DNA of 48,840 bases from Odoribacter sp. (GCA_013824715.1 PNOH01000033.1:1-48840), one strand, 5' to 3'. Positions 24,719 to 33,548 are shown, numbered from the stretch's first letter. Translations and numbers: made by a program. The notes: generated from the sequence alone by a model not told the origin.

Positions 24719-26221
24719 TTAATAAAGTTGTAAATGACAAGAGGAACAGGGTTCAGTACGCCAGGCATCATCAATATCAACAGGATGTTTGAATTCAAGT
24801 GGTTGAAACGAATTCGAATATTCCATATTTGCAGGATTTCCCTGAGCCTGGATATCGTGGCACAAATTACAATCTTTTGAAATGACTTTTCCTGAAGTGG
24901 TAGCGTGCCTGTCGTTGTGGCACCTGAAACAACCATCGTACTCCATGTGGCCAATATTATTTGGATATGCCCTCCAATCAGCCTTCATTGCAGGGAAAAT
25001 ATTATTGGCATACCCGTTTTGTATTTCAGCAATTGAATTATCAATATCAGATTTCCTGCTTGTCAATAATTCAGGATAGCGTGATTTATAAAATTCGATG
25101 ACCTGATTTTTTATAGCAAAAAAAGCACTGTCTTTGGTTGGATAAACCTTATACAATACTTGCATTGAAATCTGCTTTAATCCAGGCAATGTTTTTGATA
25201 TTTTCCCGGCGCTTATTGATTTGTCTATAAAATTCTGTGGAACATTGTAGTTATGTGATGGCCGGTTATGACAATCAAGGCAGTCCATAACCCTGGTTTC
25301 AAGTGAATCAAGTTTTTGCTGGCTCAGGACGTTTTCACTATCCGTAAATATTTCGGTAACCCCGGTTTTTGTATTGGTATATTTTACCCATGGAATAACT
25401 TGCCGGTTGGCCGCAGTAGTTTTATACTCGATTTTAACATCAGGACTTATATGCTGGTGAATCCCTTTTTCAATTCCTTCGGAAGTGATATTAGAACTTG
25501 TTTTCATTTGTAATTGAATGACATGTTCAGTATTAGAATCATCAGCCAGATAAGATTGTAAATATTTCATTTTGCGGTCGTAGAATTTCTCAGGCCAGTG
25601 GCACCTTTCGCAGGTTTCCTGGGCCGGGCGAAGATTTGCGATAGGCGTAGGGATTGGTGTTGGGAATTTATGGGCTAAAACCGAATAAACCTGGTATAAT
25701 CCCGACATTTTACTTTTTACATACCAACTGGCGCCTGAGCCTACATGACATTCAACACAGGCAACACGCTCATGTGAAGAACCGTGGTAAGTGACAAATT
25801 CTGGTTCCATAACCTGATGGCATAATTTTCCGCAGAATTCAACCGATTCGGTATAATGAAACGCTTCATAACTTCCAATAGAGGAAATAATCAGAAGAAA
25901 AACAGTTCCAAAAATGAAAATTAGGCCCGCATTTCGTGTGCCTTCGTTATTAAAATTGAGCACAGGCCAGTTTCTGACTTCACCTGCTGCCTCTTCTTTC
26001 CTCGCCTGAGCCCTGTTCAATCTCATCCCGATAGGAATGAGGATCAATCCGGTAAACATGAATATCGGAAGCAATATATAAATAAACAGCCCGATGTAGG
26101 TTCCGCCGAAATCAAAAAACGAATGAAGGATTACTAACGAGAGAATCGCAGCCAGGTTAAAAACAGCAAGAACAGCCCCTGCAATTGATATCCAATTTTT
26201 AATTGATGATGGTAGTTTCAT
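24719..26221 (-). CDS. NapC/NrfH-like multiheme membrane cytochrome c
   Basis: 500 residues. Three membrane helices at about 10-34, 42-66 and 96-120 precede seven heme sites: an unusual C-GKL-CH (CX3CH) directly after the last helix in SVEFCGKLCHQVMEPEF, then CVECH, CERCH, CLDCH, CFRCH, CNLCH and CSSCH. The first site with its downstream Met is the quinol-side heme pattern of NapC/NrfH proteins, which oxidise menaquinol and pass electrons outward. It is much longer than NrfH (~150-200 residues), having gained a C-terminal multiheme part. No NrfA or Nap partner is nearby. Confidence 0.9.
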   Translation of the reverse strand: MKLPSSIKNWISIAGAVLAVFNLAAILSLVILHSFFDFGGTYIGLFIYILLPIFMFTGLILIPIGMRLNRAQARKEEAAGEVRNWPVLNFNNEGTRNAGLIFIFGTVFLLIISSIGSYEAFHYTESVEFCGKLCHQVMEPEFVTYHGSSHERVACVECHVGSGASWYVKSKMSGLYQVYSVLAHKFPTPIPTPIANLRPAQETCERCHWPEKFYDRKMKYLQSYLADDSNTEHVIQLQMKTSSNITSEGIEKGIHQHISPDVKIEYKTTAANRQVIPWVKYTNTKTGVTEIFTDSENVLSQQKLDSLETRVMDCLDCHNRPSHNYNVPQNFIDKSISAGKISKTLPGLKQISMQVLYKVYPTKDSAFFAIKNQVIEFYKSRYPELLTSRKSDIDNSIAEIQNGYANNIFPAMKADWRAYPNNIGHMEYDGCFRCHNDRHATTSGKVISKDCNLCHDIQAQGNPANMEYSNSFQPLEFKHPVDIDDAWRTEPCSSCHLQLY

Positions 26222-26282
26222 GTTTTAATCTTCAGAAATAGTTATATTTTAAAAATTGTGCAAGATCGTAATAAATTGCTAA

Positions 26283-29057
26283 CTAATGAAAAAGTAGGGA
26301 ATAGATAATAAAAATAACCTGAACAATTCCAGTAAACAAGAAAATAAATCCAAATATCTTAATCAGTCTCATTTTTTGTTTTGTAAATTCTTTCTTAACC
26401 AAAAGACCCTCCAACTTTCCTGATTTTTCAAGTTCCTCAAATTCACGTGGCCTGTCTTCTTTATATTCATCAATCTGCACATTCCCGGTGAAAATAACCG
26501 TATCCATCGGGAAAGCCTCAGGACGAAGGTGTGTATTAAAGAAATGGATCGTAAAGATAAACCCAACCGCTAATAATGCTTCGTCGCTATGAATGATTTG
26601 TGCCACATTAATTAGCCACCCAGGGAATATCCGGGTAAAGAATACCGGAAACCATAGAACCAAACCAGTTGATCCGATCACTATAACTCCCCAGAATACT
26701 GCCATATAATCAAATTTTTCCCAATAGGTCCACTTACCATATGATGGGCGGGGTCCTCTACCGGTGAACCATTTAACTGAAGCCACAAAGTCCTTAACAT
26801 CCTGCCCGTTAAACATGAGCGTATTTTTTCCGAATACGAAATCCTTCATGCTAAGCCCCTTCTCTGCTTTCAACTTAAATAACGAATATATGTGGTAAGC
26901 AAAATATCCAAAGGTAATAACGGCTGCAAAACGGTGAATGACTCCTGCATTATATGCTCCACCAATAAGTTTGACGTAGAATTTTGCCCAATCCATATAA
27001 GCAAATTTAAGCAACATACCAGTAAATGCAAGAGATAAGAAACTGATAATTACAAAAATATGAGTAATGCTCTGGCTTTTGGTAAACCGCCTTACATAAA
27101 CTCTTTCACCGGCTTCTTTGGCATGCAATTTCTTCTTGCGCATCGCATCTATCGACCTTGGCAGCCATAAAAGGGTATGCAATCCAAAGAACAGGAACAC
27201 ACTTACCAATAATGTAGTCATCGCCCAGAATGTATAATAGAGCCAAGGGAATTTAGTTTTATTATTATGCGTGGCGTGTGTTAAATAACCGGTGAACTTT
27301 TTACTTGCATCGGCATGGCATTTCTGACATGTTGCTACAATATTTTCAGGACCAACCGATGATTTTGGATTATGCAGCTTATAAATATTGTGTGCTCCAT
27401 GGCAATCGGAGCAGCGTGCAGCCTGAAGATAACCCAATTGGTAAACTTTTCCGTGGTATGTTTCCAAATAAGACTCAGCCAGCTCTGAATGGCATTGTCC
27501 ACACTGGGCAGTAATTTCAGCCATAAATTTATCCTGATGAACCTCAGTGATTGAGTGTGCTGAATGACAGGTTCCACAAGTCGGGTATTTGATATCTCCA
27601 CGCTCAGCTCGATAGGAATGATCACTGGTAATGTATTCATTGTATATCCCCTTATGGCAATTTCCGCAGGTAGAGGCAATATTTTGGGGATGAACCGATG
27701 ACCGGGGATCTGATTCTTTTAATTCAAAATGTGAGGTATGACAATCGGTACAGATAGCTGCAGAAAGTAAACCCTTCTCTGAAAGGCTCCTCCCATGAAC
27801 ACTCTTCGAATAATCATGAAATGCATCAACTTCTTTTAGATTAGTTCCTTCAACGGCCTTTCCACCTGTTTGATGGCATCCACCACAGAGTTTGGGAACT
27901 GAAGACCGAAATACAGGAGAGGTTTCATCCGATTTAGGTTTAATCAAATGAGTACCATGACAATCGGTACAATAAGGGGCATTTTCCTTTTTACTGAAAT
28001 AGGCCTCTCCGTGACCACTTGAAAAATAAACATCTGATTCTTTGGTATGGCAATTCGAGCAATCAACTTTACCTGCTGTTTCACATGGTCTGCTGATATT
28101 GGCAGTGACATCAGAATGGCACTTTACACAAGTGATGGCTTTATGGGAAGTAGCAGTCAGTTCAGAAACATCAACTTTTAAAGAAACGGTTTGATTATCC
28201 ACGACTTTATGCGTCTCGTCCTTTTCATGGCAATTCAAACAAGTCTTGTCAGAAATAGCCGCGATCAGATTCTTTAATTCAACTTTGTGTGGTGGGTGAC
28301 ATGCTGTACATGCCGGAATAGCGCCAGGTTGAGTCTCCCACAACTCTTTATTGATTACCTTGGTATGAACATCTTCAATGCGTGCGTGGCATTTCATGCA
28401 AGTTGATGCAATATTCCGGGGAGAAATGCTTGAAGTTGCATTGGTATGTGGCAATATCAGGTGGTTACCATGGCAATCGTTACATGCAGCCGAAACAATT
28501 AATCCTTTTTTATATAAACCCAGACCATGAATGCCCTCACTGTAATTTTCAAGAATATTGTGTTCTGAAATATTGTATGCCCGTGCTACAGGTGCCCCTT
28601 CCTTATGGCACGATCCGCATAACACAGGGATATTCATTTTATAGGTGCGTGATTTTGGGTCGTCCGATTTAATAATTTCATGAGTACCATGGCATTCCTT
28701 ACATGTTGGAGCATATTTTTCGTTCGCCAAAAAAGCCCGGCCATGTATTCCCCTATAGAATTTTTCCCTTGCATCCAAGTGACAAGTACCACATTCAACT
28801 GGCTTAAGAATTTCAGGATGAGGATATTCACTAACCACAGCATCGGCATGACAAGAACCACACAATACACTTTTATGTACTGAATGATCAAGTGAATTAG
28901 GTTTTATGTACAAGGAAACTTTTTTCCCGGCCCTTTCTTTGGTTAACGATGGGTCGTCGTGACAAGTGAAACAGTCATCGTTCGACTGTGCTGATAAATT
29001 GATTGCACTCCAGATAAGGAGGATTGCAAATAAAAATAAATTTAAATAACCTCTCAT
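26283..29057 (-). CDS. 19-heme cytochrome c fused to a b-type membrane domain
   Basis: 924 residues. After a signal peptide (to about residue 23) come 19 CxxCH motifs in the first ~590 residues, followed by a membrane domain of several helices with conserved His residues (THIFVIISFLSLAFTGMLLKF, GVIHRFAAVITFGYFAYHIYSLF, VAQIIHSDEALLAVGFIFTIHFFNTHL) and a final anchor helix. The membrane part resembles cytochrome b561/formate-dehydrogenase-gamma type subunits. The heme region contains a module (CGxCH ... SxHG ... CxDCHG ... NIASTCxxCH) present about three times. The layout recalls CbcL of Geobacter, a nonaheme c plus b-type fusion used in quinol oxidation, but with twice the hemes. It is 9 bases after the cytochrome b gene. 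Confidence 0.92.
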   Translation of the reverse strand: MRGYLNLFLFAILLIWSAINLSAQSNDDCFTCHDDPSLTKERAGKKVSLYIKPNSLDHSVHKSVLCGSCHADAVVSEYPHPEILKPVECGTCHLDAREKFYRGIHGRAFLANEKYAPTCKECHGTHEIIKSDDPKSRTYKMNIPVLCGSCHKEGAPVARAYNISEHNILENYSEGIHGLGLYKKGLIVSAACNDCHGNHLILPHTNATSSISPRNIASTCMKCHARIEDVHTKVINKELWETQPGAIPACTACHPPHKVELKNLIAAISDKTCLNCHEKDETHKVVDNQTVSLKVDVSELTATSHKAITCVKCHSDVTANISRPCETAGKVDCSNCHTKESDVYFSSGHGEAYFSKKENAPYCTDCHGTHLIKPKSDETSPVFRSSVPKLCGGCHQTGGKAVEGTNLKEVDAFHDYSKSVHGRSLSEKGLLSAAICTDCHTSHFELKESDPRSSVHPQNIASTCGNCHKGIYNEYITSDHSYRAERGDIKYPTCGTCHSAHSITEVHQDKFMAEITAQCGQCHSELAESYLETYHGKVYQLGYLQAARCSDCHGAHNIYKLHNPKSSVGPENIVATCQKCHADASKKFTGYLTHATHNNKTKFPWLYYTFWAMTTLLVSVFLFFGLHTLLWLPRSIDAMRKKKLHAKEAGERVYVRRFTKSQSITHIFVIISFLSLAFTGMLLKFAYMDWAKFYVKLIGGAYNAGVIHRFAAVITFGYFAYHIYSLFKLKAEKGLSMKDFVFGKNTLMFNGQDVKDFVASVKWFTGRGPRPSYGKWTYWEKFDYMAVFWGVIVIGSTGLVLWFPVFFTRIFPGWLINVAQIIHSDEALLAVGFIFTIHFFNTHLRPEAFPMDTVIFTGNVQIDEYKEDRPREFEELEKSGKLEGLLVKKEFTKQKMRLIKIFGFIFLFTGIVQVIFIIYSLLFH

Positions 29058-29065
29058 AACTTATT

Positions 29066-29683
29066 CTAAAGATGATGCCATCCTGAAATTATACTTTTGA
29101 AATTATCGACAGGTGATTTCCCAATTGAAGCCACATAAATGTGAATAATTAAAAATATTGAAATAAAAAACCCCATTACAGAATGCAAAATGGCTGTAAG
29201 AAATAATCCACTGAATCCATAAACCTCTTCGATAATAAGTTCCGGAAATAAAAGTGCGATCCCTGTAATAATCACTACAGGAACTGCAATGTACATTATC
29301 AAAACATAAGAGTATTTTTGGAGGGGGTTAAATTTTCTTTTTTCTGAAAGTGGAAAAGGTAACTTCTGGCCATGAAACATTCCCCATGCATAATAAATGC
29401 CTTGTTTTATCGGATTTTTAAAGAATCCCTTAATTTTTATCAGGTAGTATTTTCCATTATTAGTAACCATATTCCCGATAAAAAAGACAAAATAACTCAG
29501 CATTACGACCACTCCTGCAATATTATGAAGGTTTATAGTCAAACTAAATCCGATCAAGGGTGAGTCAAGACTCGATTGCATTGAAATACCAGTAATGATT
29601 AAAATGATAATTCCCAATGCATTAATTCCATGCCAAATCCTTAACCAAACAGGATAAAAATAAATTTTTTCAGTTTTGCCCAT
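29066..29683 (-). CDS. b-type cytochrome membrane subunit (cytochrome b561-like)
   Basis: 205 residues from the ATG; an in-frame TTG two codons upstream is not preferred. Four membrane helices with His near their ends (LRIWHGINALGIIILIITG, LTINLHNIAGVVVMLSYFVFF, TAILHSVMGFFISIFLIIHIYVA) match diheme cytochrome b subunits of the formate-dehydrogenase/thiosulfate-reductase kind. It would exchange electrons between the quinone pool and periplasmic hemes. It lies 6 bases after the heptaheme gene and 9 before the 19-heme gene, so the three form a tight operon and probably one complex. Confidence 0.9.
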   Translation of the reverse strand: MGKTEKIYFYPVWLRIWHGINALGIIILIITGISMQSSLDSPLIGFSLTINLHNIAGVVVMLSYFVFFIGNMVTNNGKYYLIKIKGFFKNPIKQGIYYAWGMFHGQKLPFPLSEKRKFNPLQKYSYVLIMYIAVPVVIITGIALLFPELIIEEVYGFSGLFLTAILHSVMGFFISIFLIIHIYVASIGKSPVDNFKSIISGWHHL

Positions 29684-29689
29684 TGCCAA

Positions 29690-30625
29690 TTACTTTTTAA
29701 ATATTCTGAAAAGAGTGTGAATGATAATGCCAGAAAGTACTGCAAAGAAAATTAGAATACTTAACATTTTAAGAAACGGACTCTGTTGCGTACCTATCAT
29801 GTATGATGAATTCGATAATACATTTTGAATTCCTCTTGCTTCAGAACGCTTTTGAAGATTCTCGTATTTGTATAAAGAAGCTTTTAACCTGGAGTTTGCA
29901 GAATGACATTCAACACATTTTTTTACTGCTTGATCCTTGCCAAGAATGTTGTGGGAAACCATCAAACTGTCAATTACTTCAGTGTGGCACTCCACACACC
30001 TCACATGCCGGAAATGTAATTCCTGGTTTGGCAGCCAGTCGTGGACCTGTACTAATTTTGGATTTTCGTGCCCGGAAACCATTTTGTATTTTTTCATATC
30101 GTTATGGCACGATGAACACATTTGGTTATCTTTTTCAACAATATCAAGAACATTGTCGCTATTCCGTGCAGTAGTTACATAGGTATGCTGACTATGACAC
30201 TTGGAACAACTAAAATTTTCGCCATAGACTTTATAATGTACGCTTTTTTTAACTTCTTCCTGAATTTGTTCAAATTTGTATTTGGCATAAGATTCATCTC
30301 CACCGTGACAGTCTAAACAGGTACTTAATGGTTCAAGTTTCAGGTTACCATTATGCGGATAAGTGGTATATTCTGACGAATGACAATCGGTACAATCAAA
30401 TTGTTTATGTACGGCATTTGCCATGGCAACCGTATCCAGAATGAAGTATGGATTCATCAACCGTTTTTCTTCCTTGCCCTTAACCGAATTTAGAAAAGCA
30501 TAGGTCTGATTCGAATGGCACTTTAAACATTGGTGGTGCTGGGCATTCTCATACGACTGAGCATTAGTGATCAAAGAGCAGAAGTAAAATAGACTGGAAA
30601 ATATTAGAATGAAACGTGAGTTCAT
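29690..30625 (-). CDS. membrane-tethered heptaheme cytochrome c
   Basis: 311 residues with a signal peptide (ending near TNAQS, residue 24), seven CxxCH motifs (CLKCH, CTDCH, CLDCH, CSKCH, CSSCH, CVECH, CVECH) and one C-terminal membrane helix (about 285-305) with a basic cytoplasmic tail. The heme part therefore faces the periplasm from the inner membrane. It is the first gene of the tight three-gene group with the b-type subunit and the 19-heme protein, and is a likely partner in a quinol-oxidising complex. Similar small multiheme proteins accompany cytochrome b subunits in many anaerobes. Confidence 0.9.
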   Translation of the reverse strand: MNSRFILIFSSLFYFCSLITNAQSYENAQHHQCLKCHSNQTYAFLNSVKGKEEKRLMNPYFILDTVAMANAVHKQFDCTDCHSSEYTTYPHNGNLKLEPLSTCLDCHGGDESYAKYKFEQIQEEVKKSVHYKVYGENFSCSKCHSQHTYVTTARNSDNVLDIVEKDNQMCSSCHNDMKKYKMVSGHENPKLVQVHDWLPNQELHFRHVRCVECHTEVIDSLMVSHNILGKDQAVKKCVECHSANSRLKASLYKYENLQKRSEARGIQNVLSNSSYMIGTQQSPFLKMLSILIFFAVLSGIIIHTLFRIFKK

Positions 30626-30698
30626 TTTAAAAATTTATAGGTGACTGAAATTACACAACTGTTAAATCTCAAATTCAATTGAATGCCTTTCTAAATTA

Positions 30699-30735
30699 AA
30701 AATGGTAATATCCTGTAATCAGGAATTACCATTTT
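30699..30735 (-). terminator. intrinsic terminator after the DUF5777 gene
   Basis: AAAATGGTAATaTCCTG (30699-30715) pairs with CAGGAATTACCATTTT (30720-30735), with one bulged A and a TAAT loop. The minus-strand transcript continues into a U-rich stretch. It separates the DUF5777 gene from the three-gene cytochrome operon. Confidence 0.88.
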
Positions 30736-30765
30736 ATAATGTTTATTTTAGGAAAATCAAGTAAA

Positions 30766-31692
30766 TCAGAATGCCCATAGCCTCGTAATTACAAACCCGA
30801 TAGCAAATCCGGATTTATCCATTTTATTCTGGTTCCACATGATATTATCCTGTGGCAGTAATGAAGTGGTTGATCCCATATAAATCTGGAAGGCATGTGT
30901 ACCTGTTGAAACTTCGTACCCGAAAGATACACTTGGTTTTGGATGATCAGTCCATTCCCATTGTTCCGATATTTCCTTAATTTTAAGTGGATGATCGTAT
31001 GTAAATACGATTGAACCCTGTGGTGATACTTTTATTCTTCCGTTAAAATGAACGCCAACCTTATCATGGTCATATATTGATTTAACCAGGTTGTAATGTG
31101 TAAAACTTACACCAGACTGAAGGGAAAGCCATTCATTAAATTTCCGGCCTACAATTAATTGGGAGAAATAACTCAAACGATCTTCAGGTAGAAAACTAAC
31201 AGTTGAATAATCGGATGACATCCTGATTTTAACCTGGTCAAACTCGCTTGCAGCAATTCCATTCGCGGCAATGTTTCCATATAGAGCCACTGACACCGGA
31301 ATGCTATTCTGTCGGGTCTGTTTTAAAAGCGCCCATTTGGCATTTAGGTCAATAATACTTTTTTCACCCATCATGCCTTTCTTGGTGATTCCGGCGCCAA
31401 TTTGGAAATTTTTGGCAAGAACATAATTCAGCCCTAACCTGATATTTGCGGAACCATAAATTCCCCAAAGGTTAGACCTTCCATCTTCAATGGTGCCAAA
31501 TTTATGCTGAACAACCATTTCCAGAGTTTTCACCTCAGGAATAACTACAGTTTGCGCATCTATCAGTGATCCGCTTTCGAAGGTAGCGCTTACCGGATAG
31601 TCTTTTTCTTTAACTCCTGCTGCATCTTGTTGTGCAAACGATACGACGGAAATAAAAGAAAGCAGAACTAAAAATATGATATTTTTTTTCAT
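30766..31692 (-). CDS. DUF5777 family outer-membrane beta-barrel protein
   Basis: 308 residues with a signal peptide (MKKNIIFLVLL...VVSFAQ) and alternating hydrophobic/polar beta strands throughout, ending in the aromatic GFVITRLWAF typical of barrel proteins. The VIPEVKTLEMVVQHKFGTIEDG and SNLWGIYGSANIRLGLNYV segments match the DUF5777 family of Bacteroidota. Its biochemical role is not established. It lies between two outer-membrane-type heme lipoproteins and the inner-membrane cytochrome operon, a place where a porin that houses or contacts cytochromes would be expected. That role is inference. Confidence 0.85.
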   Translation of the reverse strand: MKKNIIFLVLLSFISVVSFAQQDAAGVKEKDYPVSATFESGSLIDAQTVVIPEVKTLEMVVQHKFGTIEDGRSNLWGIYGSANIRLGLNYVLAKNFQIGAGITKKGMMGEKSIIDLNAKWALLKQTRQNSIPVSVALYGNIAANGIAASEFDQVKIRMSSDYSTVSFLPEDRLSYFSQLIVGRKFNEWLSLQSGVSFTHYNLVKSIYDHDKVGVHFNGRIKVSPQGSIVFTYDHPLKIKEISEQWEWTDHPKPSVSFGYEVSTGTHAFQIYMGSTTSLLPQDNIMWNQNKMDKSGFAIGFVITRLWAF

Positions 31693-31716
31693 CTCATCGA
31701 ATATTTATTGTTTGCA

Positions 31717-32088
31717 CTAATTTTTTAAAGCTCCTTCTTTAAGCCAGGCCAGAACCAATGCAGCTTCTGTTGTAGAATATTTTGCATAATGGGTACCCGA
31801 ATTGGGTACCGTATAAATTTTGCTACTTGCAGGGGAAGCGGTATTCACATAGGCTGGTACCACTTGAGAATAAGCGACATCGGCTGTTAATTTAGGTGTC
31901 TGATTGTTGTGGCAACTTATACATTTTTCGGCAAAAATTGGAGTAATTTGAGTGGCGAAGCTAATTGGCTTACTGTTATCGATAACAGGAACCTCTTCAG
32001 GCAAAATAAAGTCGTATTTACAACCGGCAATAAAAAGTGTAAATACAATAAGAATAAGAAATATCGAATGTTTTTTCATAATGCTCAT
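31717..32088 (-). CDS. monoheme cytochrome c lipoprotein
   Basis: 123 residues with a lipoprotein signal (IVFTLFIAGC; lipidated Cys near residue 23). Translation may start at the first Met or at Met4. One heme site, CISCH, lies in ITPIFAEKCISCHNN, followed by a cytochrome-c-like end (YSTTEAALVLAWLKEGALKN). The pattern FATQITPIFAEKCISCH is common in small c-type domains at the surface of Bacteroidota. It is 24 bases upstream of the DUF5777 gene on the same strand, so the barrel and this lipoprotein are probably co-expressed. Confidence 0.88.
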   Translation of the reverse strand: MSIMKKHSIFLILIVFTLFIAGCKYDFILPEEVPVIDNSKPISFATQITPIFAEKCISCHNNQTPKLTADVAYSQVVPAYVNTASPASSKIYTVPNSGTHYAKYSTTEAALVLAWLKEGALKN

Positions 32089-32104
32089 TTTTAAGGTTTA
32101 TATA

Positions 32105-32140
32105 AAAAAGACTTCTCTTCCTGAAAAAAGAAGTCTTTTT
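32105..32140 (-). terminator. intrinsic terminator after the hexaheme lipoprotein gene
   Basis: AAAAAGACTTCT (32105-32116) pairs with AGAAGTCTTTTT (32129-32140), flanked by A/T runs. It lies between the hexaheme and monoheme lipoprotein genes, so the first gene is likely expressed at a higher level than those following. Confidence 0.85.
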
Positions 32141-32162
32141 AAATCAGTCAATGATTACCTTA

Positions 32163-33548
32163 TTACAGTTTAGCAATTGAGTTGGTCAATAAAGCTTTGG
32201 TGTAAGGAAAGTTGTGGATACCCAAACTATAATCCCTCAAACAAAGTTGGAAATTAATGATTGCACCGTATTGGGCATTTGTTAAACTAAGTTTTGGTAA
32301 AGTAAGGTTGAATGCTTTTTGTTCGGCAGTCCATGTTGCTGCAGGACTTGGATTCTGGAATGGACCAGTTGTATTTCCATAGATAGCTGAACCTAAATTA
32401 GGATTATTGAGAGTTGGGTCAAATACATTCAGGTAACCATCGTAATTATTTGTTGTCAGTCCTGCCCAAAGGTTTACTCCGCCCAAAGCCTCATTGGTAT
32501 TGGCACTTCTATTCAAAATATCAACTCCGTTTACACTTAATTTCGCCGCCAAATTATTTAGCAGTGTTTTGATTTCAGCACGTGGAGTAGCCCAAAAAGT
32601 TGTGCTTGCTGAAGTAATAGCATTTGTGTGACATCCTGCTGCATTACAAGTTGTAAGGTTCCCTTTGGCAAAAAATGTATGGCCTCCTGCTCTTCCAACC
32701 ATATTACTTCCACCTCCTTTGGGACCCATGTGACAATCAATGCAAGATGCAACTGTGGTATGTGCCGAATTGGTATATGGCAAACTTCCGGCAAATTCAA
32801 CACCACCCAAACCTGCATAAACAGCGCCAACAGCACCATAATGAATATGCATACGGTAACTTGGACGGACAATATTGGTGGTTGCGGTATTGGCATTGGC
32901 ATCATAAGCAACACCTGTTGGGTTTGCAGCAATGGCTACCCAATCCTGAGCATTACCTGTTTGCAGGTTTGTTTGCGGACGTGGTTGGTGACATTTTACA
33001 CAAAGGTTACTTTTTCCGCCATCAGCTTTCAGGTCAATTATTTTCTTTCCACCCAACATGACCATCGGAACTGGCGCAACTGTAGTTAATGATGGTAAAT
33101 CGGATGAACCGTAAGTTGCATGGATTGCACTGTGACATGTACTACAGCCAATTTCGCCAAAAGCTTTATCGGCAGTGGTAACATAATCTAAAGTGTACCG
33201 CCCGGTAGTTGGATTCAAAGTATATCCTGAAGAAACATTTCTTTTAACTACATCTTTAAATGCTTCCTGAGTATGACAAGGCGAACAACCAGTATTTCCG
33301 GTTTCTTCAAAAGCAGCAATACCATAATTATGCTTCGAGAACTGGTACTGAACTGAGATTAAATCAACTTTGGTCGGATTATGGCACATTTTACAGGTTT
33401 CATTGGCATCTTTGCCATCTTTTCCATTTGTTCCATCTTTACCGGCAGGACCGGTAAGACCCATTGGGCCTTCTTTTACGCATGAAGTGGCAGCAAAAAT
33501 GATTAGAGTTGCACAAAGTAAAAGTCGGGTAAAATTGTTAAGTTTCAT
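32163..33548 (-). CDS. hexaheme lipoprotein with collagen-like stalk
   Basis: 461 residues. The lipoprotein signal ends in AATSC (lipidated Cys near residue 23). A run of Gly-X-Y triplets (GPMGLTGPAGKDG and onward, about residues 27-47) comes directly after the anchor and before the first heme. Heme motifs are CKMCH, CSPCH, CSTCH, CVKCH, CIDCH and a CX4CH variant (CNAAGCH). The C-terminal third has no hemes (LNNLAAKLSVNGVDIL...). Layout suggests a surface or outer-membrane electron-transfer lipoprotein held away from the membrane by the stalk. It is first in the cytochrome run and followed by its own terminator. Confidence 0.9.
   Translation of the reverse strand: MKLNNFTRLLLCATLIIFAATSCVKEGPMGLTGPAGKDGTNGKDGKDANETCKMCHNPTKVDLISVQYQFSKHNYGIAAFEETGNTGCSPCHTQEAFKDVVKRNVSSGYTLNPTTGRYTLDYVTTADKAFGEIGCSTCHSAIHATYGSSDLPSLTTVAPVPMVMLGGKKIIDLKADGGKSNLCVKCHQPRPQTNLQTGNAQDWVAIAANPTGVAYDANANTATTNIVRPSYRMHIHYGAVGAVYAGLGGVEFAGSLPYTNSAHTTVASCIDCHMGPKGGGSNMVGRAGGHTFFAKGNLTTCNAAGCHTNAITSASTTFWATPRAEIKTLLNNLAAKLSVNGVDILNRSANTNEALGGVNLWAGLTTNNYDGYLNVFDPTLNNPNLGSAIYGNTTGPFQNPSPAATWTAEQKAFNLTLPKLSLTNAQYGAIINFQLCLRDYSLGIHNFPYTKALLTNSIAKL

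Noticed and set aside
24061-26221. Nitrite reductase (NrfHA) or hydroxylamine-oxidising system
   Set aside because: The NapC/NrfH-like and c554-like proteins are present, but there is no NrfA-like CxxCK motif and no octaheme hydroxylamine oxidoreductase.
32628-33089. 153-codon frame on the plus strand rich in Cys
   Set aside because: The cysteines come from reading the hexaheme lipoprotein gene backwards. No export signal or CxxCH order is present.
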